From: Pseudomonas sp. B28(2017)
GTDB taxonomy: Bacteria > Pseudomonadota > Gammaproteobacteria > Pseudomonadales > Pseudomonadaceae
Direction: 5' to 3'
Assembly: GCF_002113025.1 (NCBI RefSeq)
Contig: NZ_NEJH01000001.1
Span: 620,001-684,000 of the forward strand
DNA length: 64,000 nt
Shown here: positions 1 to 8,706 of the stretch, piece after piece
How the letters are laid out: every line of letters begins with the position of its first letter
Position numbering within the stretch: position 1 is the stretch's first letter
Made by a program: the position numbers and the translations under genes
The notes under the pieces: model-generated
Databases searched by the model: none
What the model was told of the DNA's origin: nothing
What the model saw: only the letters and a program-made list of their open reading frames with translations

Positions 1-413
1 TCTATGCGCTGGGCGGCGAGTTCAGCCTGATTTCCTTGCTGGGGCTGTTTCTGTTGATCGGCGTGGTGAAGAAAAACGCCATTCTGATGATCGACCTGGC
101 GTTGCAACTGGAGCGTCAGCAGGGCATGGCACCGCTGGCGTCGATTCGCAACGCCTGTCTGCAACGTTTGCGACCTATCCTGATGACCACCCTGGCAGCG
201 ATCCTCGGTGCCTTGCCGTTGTTGCTGAGTCGCGCCGAAGGGGCAGAAATGCGCCAGCCGCTGGGCCTGACCATCATCGGCGGGCTGATCTTCAGCCAGG
301 TGCTGACGCTTTACACCACCCCGGTGGTTTACCTCTACCTCGACAAACTGCGCCATCGCTTCAATAAATGGCGTGGGGTGCGTACCGATGCTGCTCTGGA
401 AACTCCGCTATGA
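1..413 (+). CDS. muxC: RND efflux transporter, C-terminal part (MuxC/MdtC-like), 5' end outside window
   Basis: The reading frame is open from base 3 and ends at the TGA at 411-413, so only the last ~136 residues are visible. They hold the end of the inner-membrane proton-driven pump: a helix ending in [13 protein letters not shown], the conserved RLRPILMTT segment, a GALPLLL turn and a last helix ending [12 protein letters not shown]. These are typical of RND transmembrane segments 10-12, and the wording is closest to E. coli MdtC and Pseudomonas MuxC. The stop codon overlaps the start of the outer-membrane channel gene (ATGA), as at the end of muxABC-opmB operons. MuxC rather than another RND pump is inferred from this pairing. 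Confidence 0.85.
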   Translation, partial: YALGGEFSLISLLGLFLLIGVVKKNAILMIDLALQLERQQGMAPLASIRNACLQRLRPILMTTLAAILGALPLLLSRAEGAEMRQPLGLTIIGGLIFSQVLTLYTTPVVYLYLDKLRHRFNKWRGVRTDAALETPL

Positions 414-1891
414 CTGAACGTTCGCTTTTCAACCTGGCTGCACCGCTGATCATGGCTCGAGGCTCGCGTCTGTTGAGCCTGTCACTGTGCGTGGCGATGC
501 TCAGTGCCTGCGCCGTCGGCCCGGATTACCAGCGCCCGCAAACCGCTGAGCCGGCGCAGTACAAGGCAGCAGAGGGCTGGCGTCAGGCCAACCCGAGCGA
601 TGCCCTGGCGCGTGGCGCGTGGTGGGAGTTGTATGGCGACAGGCAGCTCAACGGCCTGATCGAAAAACTCAACAGCTCCAACCAGACCGTCGCCCAGTCC
701 GAAGCCCAGTATCGTCAGGCTCAGGCCTTGGTACGCAGTGCGCGCGGGACGTTTTTCCCGACGGTCGACCTGAACGTCAGCAAGAACCGTTCAAGCCAGG
801 GCACCGGCAGCAGCAGCTCCAGCCTGAGCAGTTCGTCCAGCGGTATTCGCAACACTTACTCCGCCCAGGCGGGCGTCAGTTGGGAGGCCGATGTATGGGG
901 CAAGCTGCGCCGCGGCCTCGAAGCCGATACCGCTAATGCTCAGGCCAGCTTTGCCGACTTGGCGGCGATGCGCCTGAGCCAGCAGTCGGAACTGGTGCAG
1001 AATTACCTGCAACTGCGCGTGATCGATGGTCAGAAGCGCTTGCTCCAGGACACGGTCGAGGCTTATCAGCGATCGCTGAAGATGACTGAGAACCAGTACC
1101 GCGCAGGCGTATCCGGCAAAGACGCCGTGGCCCAGGCCCAGACGCAGCTCAAAAGCACCGAAGCGGATATGGTCGACCTGATCTGGCAACGCGCCCAGTT
1201 CGAAAACGCCATCGCAGTGCTGATTGGCTTGCCGCCAGCAGAGTTCAGCCTGGCGGAAAGCCAGGACATTCCGCAGTTGCCGCAAGTACCGTCGGCGCTG
1301 CCTTCGCAGTTGCTGGAGCGTCGCCCGGACATCGCTTCCGCCGAGCGCTCGGTGATCGCCGCCAACGCCAATATCGGCGTGGCCAAGGCGGCCTACTATC
1401 CTGACCTGACATTGAACATGAACGGCGGATACAGCAGCAGCACCTATGCCAACTGGATCAGCCTGCCGAACCGCTTCTGGTCGGTCGGACCGCAATTGGC
1501 CATGACCTTGTTCGACGGCGGACAGCGCTCGGCAGAAGTCGACCGCAGTGAGGCGGCCTATGACGAAACAGTGGCCAAGTACCGCCAGACTGTGCTGGAT
1601 GGATTCCGTGAAGTGGAAAACTTCATGGTGCAGCTCAAGGTGCTTCAAGACGAGGCCATCGTGCGCCAACAGGCACTGGACGCTGCCCGTGAATCGTTGC
1701 GCCTGACCCAGAACCAGTACAAGGCCGGTTTGATTGCGTACATCGATGTGGTGGTGACCCAGGCGGCGGCGCTGAGCAACGAGCGCAGTAACCTGGACCT
1801 GTTGCAAAGCCGCCTGATTGCCAGCGTGCAATTGATCGCCGCGTTGGGGGGTGGCTGGGATGGGCAACTTCAGGTGAGCGATAGCCAATAG
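410..1891 (+). CDS. opmB: RND efflux outer-membrane channel lipoprotein, OprM/TolC family (OpmB-like)
   Basis: A protein of 493 aa from the ATG at 410, which overlaps the upstream stop as ATGA. The N-terminus carries a lipoprotein signal with lipobox LSAC followed by AVGPDYQRP, the hallmark of NodT/OprM-family channels. Two repeated outer-membrane-efflux domains follow; the repeat is visible in ENQYRAGV in the first half and QNQYKAGL in the second. It would form the trimeric exit duct for the pump encoded just upstream. A second in-frame ATG at 452 would give a shorter, more classical signal peptide and is a possible true start. The length agrees with the ~500 aa usual for the family. Confidence 0.88.
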   Translation: MTERSLFNLAAPLIMARGSRLLSLSLCVAMLSACAVGPDYQRPQTAEPAQYKAAEGWRQANPSDALARGAWWELYGDRQLNGLIEKLNSSNQTVAQSEAQYRQAQALVRSARGTFFPTVDLNVSKNRSSQGTGSSSSSLSSSSSGIRNTYSAQAGVSWEADVWGKLRRGLEADTANAQASFADLAAMRLSQQSELVQNYLQLRVIDGQKRLLQDTVEAYQRSLKMTENQYRAGVSGKDAVAQAQTQLKSTEADMVDLIWQRAQFENAIAVLIGLPPAEFSLAESQDIPQLPQVPSALPSQLLERRPDIASAERSVIAANANIGVAKAAYYPDLTLNMNGGYSSSTYANWISLPNRFWSVGPQLAMTLFDGGQRSAEVDRSEAAYDETVAKYRQTVLDGFREVENFMVQLKVLQDEAIVRQQALDAARESLRLTQNQYKAGLIAYIDVVVTQAAALSNERSNLDLLQSRLIASVQLIAALGGGWDGQLQVSDSQ

Positions 1892-1898
1892 CGCAATC

Positions 1899-1930
1899 CC
1901 TGTGGGAGCGAGCAAGCTCGCTCCCACAGG
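1899..1930. repeat. REP-type palindrome
   Basis: A perfect inverted repeat: 15-base arms at 1899-1913 and 1916-1930 separated by AA. The core GTGGGAGCGAGC recurs elsewhere in the window. It lies eight bases after the opmB stop and may also act as a transcription-attenuating hairpin. Confidence 0.9.
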
Positions 1931-2109
1931 TTTAGGCAGGCGTCAGCAGCTTGAAGGGAGTTAATGTAAATCCTTAAAACAAGCGTTTCATCGGACTGAT
2001 GGCCTTTTGCTTATTTTGTGAGTGCGTTCTCAATCGGAATCAGTACAATCGCCGCATTTGCCCCAGCGAGAATCAATACCATTAAAGGGGGCATTCGCGA
2101 GAAGTCCCC

Positions 2110-4227
2110 ATGCTCATCGGTAGCTATTCCCCCACCCTGGTCATCATTTCGCTCTGCGTAGCGATTCTCGCCTCATATACCGCACTCGACCTGACCGGAC
2201 GCATTGCCACGGCCAAAGGCCGCGCCGTGCATTTGTGGACCGCAGGCGGGGCCATTGCCATGGGTATCGGCATCTGGTCGATGCACTTTATCGGCATGCT
2301 CGCGTTCAAGTTGCCGATCGATCTGGGGTACGACGGCACGATCACCCTGTTGTCGCTGCTGATCGGAGTACTTTCCAGTGGTTTTGCGCTGTGGCTGGTC
2401 AGCCAACCGCAATTGCCGGCCTGGCAACTGGCCTTTGGCGCGTTGGTCATGGGCGCCGGCATCAGCGCGATGCACTACACCGGCATGGCTGCCATGCGCA
2501 TGCAACCGGGCATCGACTACGATCCGACGCTGTTCGGCGCCTCGCTTCTGATCGCTGTCGGGGCATCGGGCGCGGCATTGTGGATCGCATTCCATTTGCG
2601 CCAGCACACGCCTTATGTCCGTCTGATCCGTGGCGGGGCCGCCGTGATCATGGGCATCGCCATCGTCGGCATGCACTACACCGGGATGGCCGCCGCACGC
2701 TTTGCCGATGGCAGTTTTTGCGGGGCGGCGGTCAATGGCCTGACTGGCAAGGGCCTGGACAACCTGGTGCTGGTCACCACGCTGGCCGTGCTGAGCATTG
2801 CCTTGCTGACCTCGATCCTCGATGCACGCCTGGAAGCCCGCACCGCGAGCCTGGCCCAGTCGCTGACCGAGGCCAACCGTGAACTGACCCAACTGGCCCT
2901 GCACGACACCCTGACCGGGTTGCCGAACCGGATGCTGCTCGCCGATCGTATCGATCAGGCGATGTCGCGGGTCTGTGAAGAGGGTGGCTGCTTTGCCCTG
3001 ATGTTCATTGATCTGGACGGCTTCAAACCGGTCAACGATGCTTTTGGCCACCACATGGGTGATCTGCTGTTGCGCGAAGTGGCCAAGCGCCTGCGCGAAG
3101 ACTTGCGCAGCCAGGACACCCTGGCGCGGATCGGCGGCGATGAGTTCGTGTTGCTGGTGCAATTGAGTGAACAGATTGACGCCTTGAACCTCGCGGCACG
3201 TCAGGTCGGGTTGATCGGGCGCGCGTTTCGGGTTGCCGAACATGATTTGCACATTTCAGCCAGCGTCGGCATTGCGCTCTACCCGGGTAATGGGCAGTCC
3301 GCCGAGGAATTGCTGATGAACGCCGATGCGGCGATGTATCACGCCAAGGGCGCGGGTAAAAACGGCTACAGCTTTTTCGATGCCTCGATGAACAGCAATG
3401 CCCGCAAACAGCTGCAATTGCTGCAGGACTTGCGCAATGCCGTGGAACAACAGGAGTTCAGCCTGCATTACCAGCCCAAGTTCGACGCTGCCAATGGCCG
3501 GCCGGTGGGCGCCGAAGCCTTGTTGCGCTGGGAGCACCCGACGCACGGGATGCTGTTGCCGGACAAATTCATCGAGTTGGCGGAAAAAACCGGGCTGATC
3601 ATTCCGATCGGCGAGTGGGTGCTCAACGAAGCGTGCCGTCAGATGCGCGAGTGGTATGTGCTGGGCTACACCGATTGGCGCATCGCGGTGAACCTTTCGG
3701 CCATTCAGTTTTGCCATTCCGGGCTGGTCCAGAGCGTCGCCAAGGCCCTGGCGACTCACCATCTGCCGGCCAACAGCCTGACCCTGGAAATCACTGAAAC
3801 CACCGCCATGAGCGATGCCGACGCGAGCATGACGGTGCTTCAGGAACTGTCGGAAATGGGCGTCGACCTGTCCATCGACGATTTTGGCACTGGCTATTCG
3901 AGTTTGATGTACCTCAAGCGCCTGCCGGCCAACGAACTGAAGATCGACCGCGGTTTTGTCCGCGACCTGGAGCGCGACAGCGATGACGCCGCCATCGTTT
4001 CGGCCATCGTGGCCCTGGGGCAGGCGCTGGGGTTGCGCATCGTCGCCGAAGGGGTAGAGACGGGGGTGCAGCAGGACTTCCTGACGCAACTCGGTTGCGA
4101 TTCGTTGCAGGGTTACCTGCTGGGGCATCCGCTGCCGGCCGCGGGTTTCATGGTGGAAATCCATCGCGGGGAGCAATTGGTCGAGCAGTTGAAAGCCAGT
4201 GCCGAGCGCGAGATGTCGATGACATGA
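2110..4227 (+). CDS. mucR: MHYT-GGDEF-EAL cyclic-di-GMP enzyme (MucR type)
   Basis: A 705-aa inner-membrane signalling protein. Seven or so helices in residues 1-235 form an MHYT sensor with the motif repeated three times: MHF at 58-60 (variant), MHYT at 121-124 and MHYT at 188-191. These histidines and methionines are thought to bind metal or sense O2/NO. A diguanylate cyclase domain follows with an intact GGDEF at 342-346, then a phosphodiesterase domain with EAL at 469-471 and DDFGTGYSSL further on. Both catalytic motifs look intact, so it may make and break c-di-GMP. Domain order and size match P. aeruginosa MucR, which affects alginate and biofilm dispersal. It appears monocistronic. The start is the first ATG of the frame. 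Confidence 0.88.
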   Translation: MLIGSYSPTLVIISLCVAILASYTALDLTGRIATAKGRAVHLWTAGGAIAMGIGIWSMHFIGMLAFKLPIDLGYDGTITLLSLLIGVLSSGFALWLVSQPQLPAWQLAFGALVMGAGISAMHYTGMAAMRMQPGIDYDPTLFGASLLIAVGASGAALWIAFHLRQHTPYVRLIRGGAAVIMGIAIVGMHYTGMAAARFADGSFCGAAVNGLTGKGLDNLVLVTTLAVLSIALLTSILDARLEARTASLAQSLTEANRELTQLALHDTLTGLPNRMLLADRIDQAMSRVCEEGGCFALMFIDLDGFKPVNDAFGHHMGDLLLREVAKRLREDLRSQDTLARIGGDEFVLLVQLSEQIDALNLAARQVGLIGRAFRVAEHDLHISASVGIALYPGNGQSAEELLMNADAAMYHAKGAGKNGYSFFDASMNSNARKQLQLLQDLRNAVEQQEFSLHYQPKFDAANGRPVGAEALLRWEHPTHGMLLPDKFIELAEKTGLIIPIGEWVLNEACRQMREWYVLGYTDWRIAVNLSAIQFCHSGLVQSVAKALATHHLPANSLTLEITETTAMSDADASMTVLQELSEMGVDLSIDDFGTGYSSLMYLKRLPANELKIDRGFVRDLERDSDDAAIVSAIVALGQALGLRIVAEGVETGVQQDFLTQLGCDSLQGYLLGHPLPAAGFMVEIHRGEQLVEQLKASAEREMSMT

Positions 4228-4312
4228 CAGCTGATGTGTAGCCATGCAAAAACCGTCAATGGCGGTTATTCTTGCCCCGACCGCTTAAGCTTTGAATTGG
4301 GGGAAAGCTCGC

Positions 4313-5059
4313 ATGGACAAAGTCATCGTCATCACTGGCGGCAGCCGCGGCATTGGTGCCGCCACCGCCCTGTTGGCCGCCGCGCAGGGCTATCGGATCT
4401 GCATCAACTACCAGGCTGATGAACAGGCGGCTCTCGGCGTGCTGGAACAAGTCCGCGCCCTCGGTGCGCAAGCCATTGCAGTACGGGCCGACGTCAGCAT
4501 CGAAGACGAAGTCATTGCGCTGTTCAATCGGGTAGACAGTGAACTGGGCCGGGTCACCGCGCTGGTGAACAACGCCGGCACCGTCGGGCAAAAGTCCCGG
4601 GTCGACGAAATGTCCGAGTTCCGCATTCTCAAAATCATGAAAACCAACGTCCTGGCACCGATCCTCTGCGCCAAGCACGCGATCCTGCGCATGTCGCCCA
4701 AACACGGCGGGCAGGGCGGCAGCATCGTCAACGTGTCCTCGGTGGCCGCGCGTTTGGGCTCACCCAACGAGTATGTCGACTACGCCGCCTCCAAAGGCGC
4801 GCTGGACACCTTCACCATCGGCCTGTCCAAGGAAGTGGCAGGCGAGGGTATTCGCGTCAACGCCGTGCGTCCCGGCTACATCCATACCGATTTCCATGCC
4901 TTGAGCGGTGACCCGGATCGGGTCAGCAAACTGGAATCGGCGATTCCGATGGCACGGGGCGGGCGGCCTGATGAAGTGGCGGAGGCGATCGTCTGGTTGC
5001 TGTCGGACAAGGCGTCTTATGCGACGGGGACGTTTGTGGATCTGGGGGGCGGGCGTTGA
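4313..5059 (+). CDS. SDR-family NAD(P)-dependent oxidoreductase
   Basis: A classical short-chain dehydrogenase/reductase of 248 aa. It has the nucleotide-binding motif TGGSRGIG at residues ~8-15, NNAG near residue 90, a catalytic serine in NVSSVAA and the YAASK catalytic pair after it, followed by the PGYIHTD loop. The ATG at 4313 is preferred over upstream in-frame starts because GGGGGAAAG precedes it at a suitable distance. The wording is FabG-like or glucose-dehydrogenase-like, but the substrate cannot be read from sequence. It stands alone between mucR and a REP pair. Confidence 0.85.
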   Translation: MDKVIVITGGSRGIGAATALLAAAQGYRICINYQADEQAALGVLEQVRALGAQAIAVRADVSIEDEVIALFNRVDSELGRVTALVNNAGTVGQKSRVDEMSEFRILKIMKTNVLAPILCAKHAILRMSPKHGGQGGSIVNVSSVAARLGSPNEYVDYAASKGALDTFTIGLSKEVAGEGIRVNAVRPGYIHTDFHALSGDPDRVSKLESAIPMARGGRPDEVAEAIVWLLSDKASYATGTFVDLGGGR

Positions 5060-5103
5060 TCTAAGGTTTGCGTTGTCGGTTCTGGCCCCTTCGCGGTCAA
5101 ACC

Positions 5104-5197
5104 GGATCGCCGCACCGCCGCTCCCACAGTGGATCAGCGGTGTTCACAGATCTCGTGTTCACGAAGGAACCCTGTGGGAGCGGCGGTGCGGCGATCC
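5104..5197. repeat. REPIN: inverted pair of REP elements
   Basis: Two perfectly complementary 26-base arms (5104-5129 and 5172-5197), each ending in the GCTCCCAC/GTGGGAGC core, separated by 42 bases. It sits between two convergent genes, the usual site for fluorescent-Pseudomonas REPINs. Confidence 0.92.
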
Positions 5198-5226
5198 GAC
5201 TTGCCCGCAAAGGCAATATCTAACCC

Positions 5227-6657
5227 TCAAAACGACCGCACAATCCGCCCCAGCGTCTCCATCGCCTTCTCCGCAGTCTCATCCCAAGGGCTGCCATAAT
5301 TCAACCGAATACAATTCCTGAACCGCTGCGCCGGGGAAAAGATCGGCCCCGGTGCAATGCTGATGCCTTGCGCCAGTGCCATCTGGAATAACTTCAGCGA
5401 ATCCATCTGCTCCGGCAATTCCAGCCATAAGAAGTACCCGCCCGCTGGTTGGCTGACCCGTGTCTGTGCCGGGAAATACCGGGCGATGGCGGCGAGCATG
5501 GCGCTTTGCTGGTCTTCCAGCGCGTGGCGCAGTTTGCGCAGATGCCGGTCGTAGCCCCCGTGTTGCAGGTAGTCGGCAATAGCCGCTTGGGCAGGCATCG
5601 AGGCGCACAGCGAGGTCATGAGTTTCAGTCGTTCGATTTTCTGCGCATAACGCCCGGCGGCGACCCAGCCGATGCGGTAACCGGGGGCCAGGCTCTTGGC
5701 GAACGAGCCGCAATGCATCACCAACCCTTCGGTGTCGAAAGCCTTGGCAGGTTTTGGCGCTTGCTGGCCGTAATACAACTCTGCGTAGACATCGTCCTCG
5801 ATCAGCGGGACTTGATGATTGCGCAACAGCTCAACAAGCTCCTGTTTCTTCGCCTCGGGCATAGTCGCGCCCATGGGGTTCTGGAAGCTGGTCATGCACC
5901 AGCAGGCCTTGATCGGATACCGCTCCAGGGTTTGCTCAAGCACGCCCAAGTCGATGCCATCGCGCGGGTGCACCGGGATTTCCACGGCTTTGAGTTTCAG
6001 CCGTTCAAGCACTTGCAGGCAGGCGTAGAACGCCGGGGCTTCGATGGCCACCAGGTCCCCGGGCTGGGTCACCGCTTGCAGGCACAGGTTGAGGGCTTCC
6101 AGCGCACCATTGGTGATCAGCAATTCCTCCATCGGCAGCATCAGCCCGCCGACCATGTAGCGCAGGGCTATTTGCCGGCGCAGTTGCGGGTTGCCCGGCG
6201 ACATATCGGTGACAACCATGCGCGGGTCCATTTCGCGGCTGGCACTGGCCAGGGAGCGGGACAGGCGTTGCAGGGGAAACAGCGTCGGGCTGGGGAACGC
6301 CGAGCCGAAGGGCACGGTGTTCGGGTCCTTGATCGAGTCGAGTACCGAGAACACCAGTTCGCTGACGTCGACTTCGGTGGACTCGTTGACCTGATTGCTG
6401 ATCACCGGCTCTGAAAACGGCCGTGGTGCATGGGCGTTGACGAAGTAGCCGGAGCGCGGACGGGCGCGGATCAGTCCACGACGTTCCAGCAGGTAGTAGG
6501 CCTGGAACACCGTCGACGGGCTGACGCCGTAGGTCTGGCTGGCGTAGCGTACTGACGGCACACGCTGGCCCGGACCGAGGACGCCGGTGCGGATCAGTTC
6601 TGCGATATCGTCGGCGAATTTTTCGTAGCGTTTCATCAATAGCCCGATTGAGGTCAT
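5227..6657 (-). CDS. MocR-type regulator: GntR winged helix fused to class I aminotransferase fold
   Basis: A 476-aa regulator. Residues ~8-75 form a GntR winged helix (the PGQRVPSVRYASQTYGVS segment). The rest is an aminotransferase-like PLP domain, with GALEALNLCLQ near the PLP-phosphate pocket and the probable PLP lysine in GSFAKSLAPGYRIGW. MocR proteins are PLP- or amino-acid-responsive regulators that usually act on a neighbouring divergent gene. Here the upstream neighbour, ccoG, is on the same strand and separated by REP sequence, so no target is evident. A second start codon at 6636 is also plausible; neither start has a clear ribosome binding site. Confidence 0.85.
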   Translation of the reverse strand: MTSIGLLMKRYEKFADDIAELIRTGVLGPGQRVPSVRYASQTYGVSPSTVFQAYYLLERRGLIRARPRSGYFVNAHAPRPFSEPVISNQVNESTEVDVSELVFSVLDSIKDPNTVPFGSAFPSPTLFPLQRLSRSLASASREMDPRMVVTDMSPGNPQLRRQIALRYMVGGLMLPMEELLITNGALEALNLCLQAVTQPGDLVAIEAPAFYACLQVLERLKLKAVEIPVHPRDGIDLGVLEQTLERYPIKACWCMTSFQNPMGATMPEAKKQELVELLRNHQVPLIEDDVYAELYYGQQAPKPAKAFDTEGLVMHCGSFAKSLAPGYRIGWVAAGRYAQKIERLKLMTSLCASMPAQAAIADYLQHGGYDRHLRKLRHALEDQQSAMLAAIARYFPAQTRVSQPAGGYFLWLELPEQMDSLKLFQMALAQGISIAPGPIFSPAQRFRNCIRLNYGSPWDETAEKAMETLGRIVRSF

Positions 6658-6681
6658 ACAGGAAATCGAGGTGACTTCATC

Positions 6682-6758
6682 GCGGGCAAGTCGAACCGTC
6701 GCACCGCCGCTCCCACAGTTATTGCGCTGTTTTTTGTGGGAGCGGGCTTGCTCGCGAA
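6682..6758. repeat. REPIN-like inverted pair
   Basis: The left element contains CACCGCCGCTCCCAC and the right element GTGGGAGCGGGCTTGCTCGC. The outer parts are degenerate relative to each other. It fills the gap between ccoG and the MocR gene. Confidence 0.8.
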
Positions 6759-6773
6759 TGGCAGTGTAATGGC

Positions 6774-8186
6774 TTAGCGATTCGTCGGCGCAACAAACCG
6801 GCTCTTCGCCACGCTGTAGACGCCAGGCTCATCACTGTCGACCACCTTGAAGCCGAGGCTCTGCGAACTGCTGGCCGGACGCTCCGTGAGCATCACCACC
6901 GACACCGGCACATCGACGATCTCGCCTGGTGCCAGGCTCAACAAGGTCTTGCCCTGTAACTCGAAACCGTCGGCATCGACCAGTTGCAATTGATAGTCCT
7001 GACGCTGTTGGGTCTTGTTGATCACTTTCAGACTGTAGATGTTTTCGATCTGCCCCTGGCTGTTCTCGCGGAACAGACCGCGGTCCTTGCTGACATCGAG
7101 CGAGACCATCGGCCGTTCCATCAGCGCCACCACCAGTGCGGCGATCATCACCAGCAGTACGGTGGTGTAGCCGATCAGGCGCGGGCGCAGCAGGTGCGTC
7201 TTGCCACCCTGCAACTGGTGCTCGGAGGTATAGCTGATCAATCCTCGGGCGTAGCCCATCTTGTCCATGATCGAATCACAGGCGTCGATGCAGGCGGCGC
7301 AACCGATGCACTCCATCTGCAAGCCATCGCGAATGTCGATGCCGGTCGGGCAGACCTGAACGCAGAGCTGGCAATCGATGCAGTCGCCCAGGCCGACTTC
7401 GGCGGGTTTGACCTCGCGTTTGCGCGGGCCACGGTTTTCGCCTCGGGCCACGTCGTAGGAAATGGTCAGGGTGTCCTTGTCGAACATCACGCTCTGGAAC
7501 CGCGCGTAGGGGCACATGTGCATGCACACCGCTTCACGCAGCCACCCGGCATTGATGTACGTGGCGCCGGTAAAAAACAGCACCCAGAACAGGCTGACGC
7601 CGCTCAGTTGAAAGGTCAGCAGCTCCTCGGCCAAGGGCCGGATCGGCGTGAAGTAGCCGACGAAGGTCAGGCCGGTCAACAGGCTGATGGTCAGCCACAA
7701 GGTGTGTTTGGCCGCGCGCCGCATCAGTTTGTTCAGGCCCCAGGGCGCGGCTTGCAACTTGATCCGCTGGTTGCGTTCGCCTTCGGTGATTTTCTCGCAC
7801 CACATGAAGATCCACGTCCACGAACTTTGCGGGCAGGTGTAGCCGCACCAGACACGCCCTGCGAGCACGGTGATCGCAAACAGACCGAACGCGGCGATGA
7901 TCAGCAGCGCCGAAAGCAGGATGAAGTCCTGTGGCCAGAAGGTCGCACCGAAGATATGGAACTTGCTTTCGGAAAGATCCCAGAGTACCGCCTGGCGATC
8001 GCCCCAGTTCAGCCACACGGTGCCGAAGAACAGCAAAAACAGAAACCCCGCGCCGCTGATGCGCAGGTTGCGAAACAGCCCGGTGAAGCTGCGGGTGTGG
8101 ATCAGGTTGTCGCTGGTTCTGGCCTTCATCTTTGGATGCGAAGGCTCGAATGTTTCTACGGTTCGGACGGGGATTCTCTCGCTCAT
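6774..8186 (-). CDS. ccoG: Cytochrome c oxidase accessory protein CcoG (FixG/RdxA)
   Basis: A 470-aa polytopic membrane ferredoxin-like protein. Visible features are several N-terminal helices, CGYTCPQ in a membrane loop, then a 2[4Fe-4S] ferredoxin region with CIDCQLCVQVCP and CIGCAACIDACD near residues ~260-290, and a C-terminal Ig-like periplasmic domain. CcoG acts in copper handling for assembly of cbb3-type cytochrome oxidases (a Cu(II) reductase role has been reported). The ATG at 8186 (MSERIPVRTVE) is preferred over 8210, because the upstream ATG overlaps the GGAGG sequence. The ccoNOP and ccoHIS partners are not in this window, which is a less usual arrangement. Confidence 0.92.
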   Translation of the reverse strand: MSERIPVRTVETFEPSHPKMKARTSDNLIHTRSFTGLFRNLRISGAGFLFLLFFGTVWLNWGDRQAVLWDLSESKFHIFGATFWPQDFILLSALLIIAAFGLFAITVLAGRVWCGYTCPQSSWTWIFMWCEKITEGERNQRIKLQAAPWGLNKLMRRAAKHTLWLTISLLTGLTFVGYFTPIRPLAEELLTFQLSGVSLFWVLFFTGATYINAGWLREAVCMHMCPYARFQSVMFDKDTLTISYDVARGENRGPRKREVKPAEVGLGDCIDCQLCVQVCPTGIDIRDGLQMECIGCAACIDACDSIMDKMGYARGLISYTSEHQLQGGKTHLLRPRLIGYTTVLLVMIAALVVALMERPMVSLDVSKDRGLFRENSQGQIENIYSLKVINKTQQRQDYQLQLVDADGFELQGKTLLSLAPGEIVDVPVSVVMLTERPASSSQSLGFKVVDSDEPGVYSVAKSRFVAPTNR

Positions 8187-8706
8187 GGTCTTTCGCTCAT
8201 CAGCCTCCATCAGGCATGAGCACTATGAGCGGCGATCTGTTTGCATAACAGACTCAGGTATTGCATTAAAAAGCGGATCAGATGGCGATGATCGCATGGC
8301 CTGCGACAACTTGAAGCACCCGCTGCACAAAGGTGCAAACGCCTATGCGTGGGTGTTGATCAACGTCAGTCAAATCAGCGAATCACTGTCGGTGGCTTTC
8401 AAGTACTGGCGTCACGGCCGGGCTGGGCAGGGAGGCGACGGCGGTGTTCAGTACGTTGTTAGCGTTGGGGCAGCCGGGAATGGATTGTTCATCGTTCAGG
8501 TCTCCGGTGGCACATGGCGTGAGTCGTGCTTAAGTAGGTGGACGGGTTGGTTGACTGCTGCGCGATGGGTTTTATTGCGCAAATTGCTGATGAACTTTCA
8601 CGGTGGCTGTCGCTCGGAACCTAAGTGAGTGAATCCCGAGGTGAATGGCCTGCCGGGGTGGCGAACTGACACAAGCGCGTCCATGGGGCGTAAGGAGAGA
8701 GGCTCG
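8187..8706. other. Divergent intergenic region between ccoG and glgE
   Basis: About 520 bases without a credible gene. The part near glgE holds an AlgU-like promoter at 8592-8618 and the glgE ribosome binding site at 8692-8698. A GTTGATCAAC palindrome near 8356 is the only other notable motif. No convincing ccoG promoter was recognised. Confidence 0.6.
8592..8618 (+). promoter_or_regulatory. AlgU (sigma-22/RpoE-type) promoter candidate for the glgE operon
   Basis: GAACTT at 8592-8597, a 16-base spacer, then TCGGA at 8614-8618. The known AlgU consensus is GAACTT-N16/17-TCTGA, so the -35 is exact and the -10 differs by one base. It points towards glgE and would give a leader of roughly 80 nt. 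An envelope/osmotic-stress sigma factor suits an alpha-glucan/trehalose operon. Confidence 0.6.

Noticed and set aside
2173..3252. Long minus-strand frame opposite mucR (and similar frames opposite opmB, glgE, treS, treY, malQ)
   Set aside because: Histidine-, glutamine- and arginine-rich translations without family features; artefacts of high GC third positions.
8352..8366. TTGATCAA-like sequence as an ANR/FNR box for ccoG
   Set aside because: The two half-sites lack the required 4-base spacer (TTGAT-N4-ATCAA).
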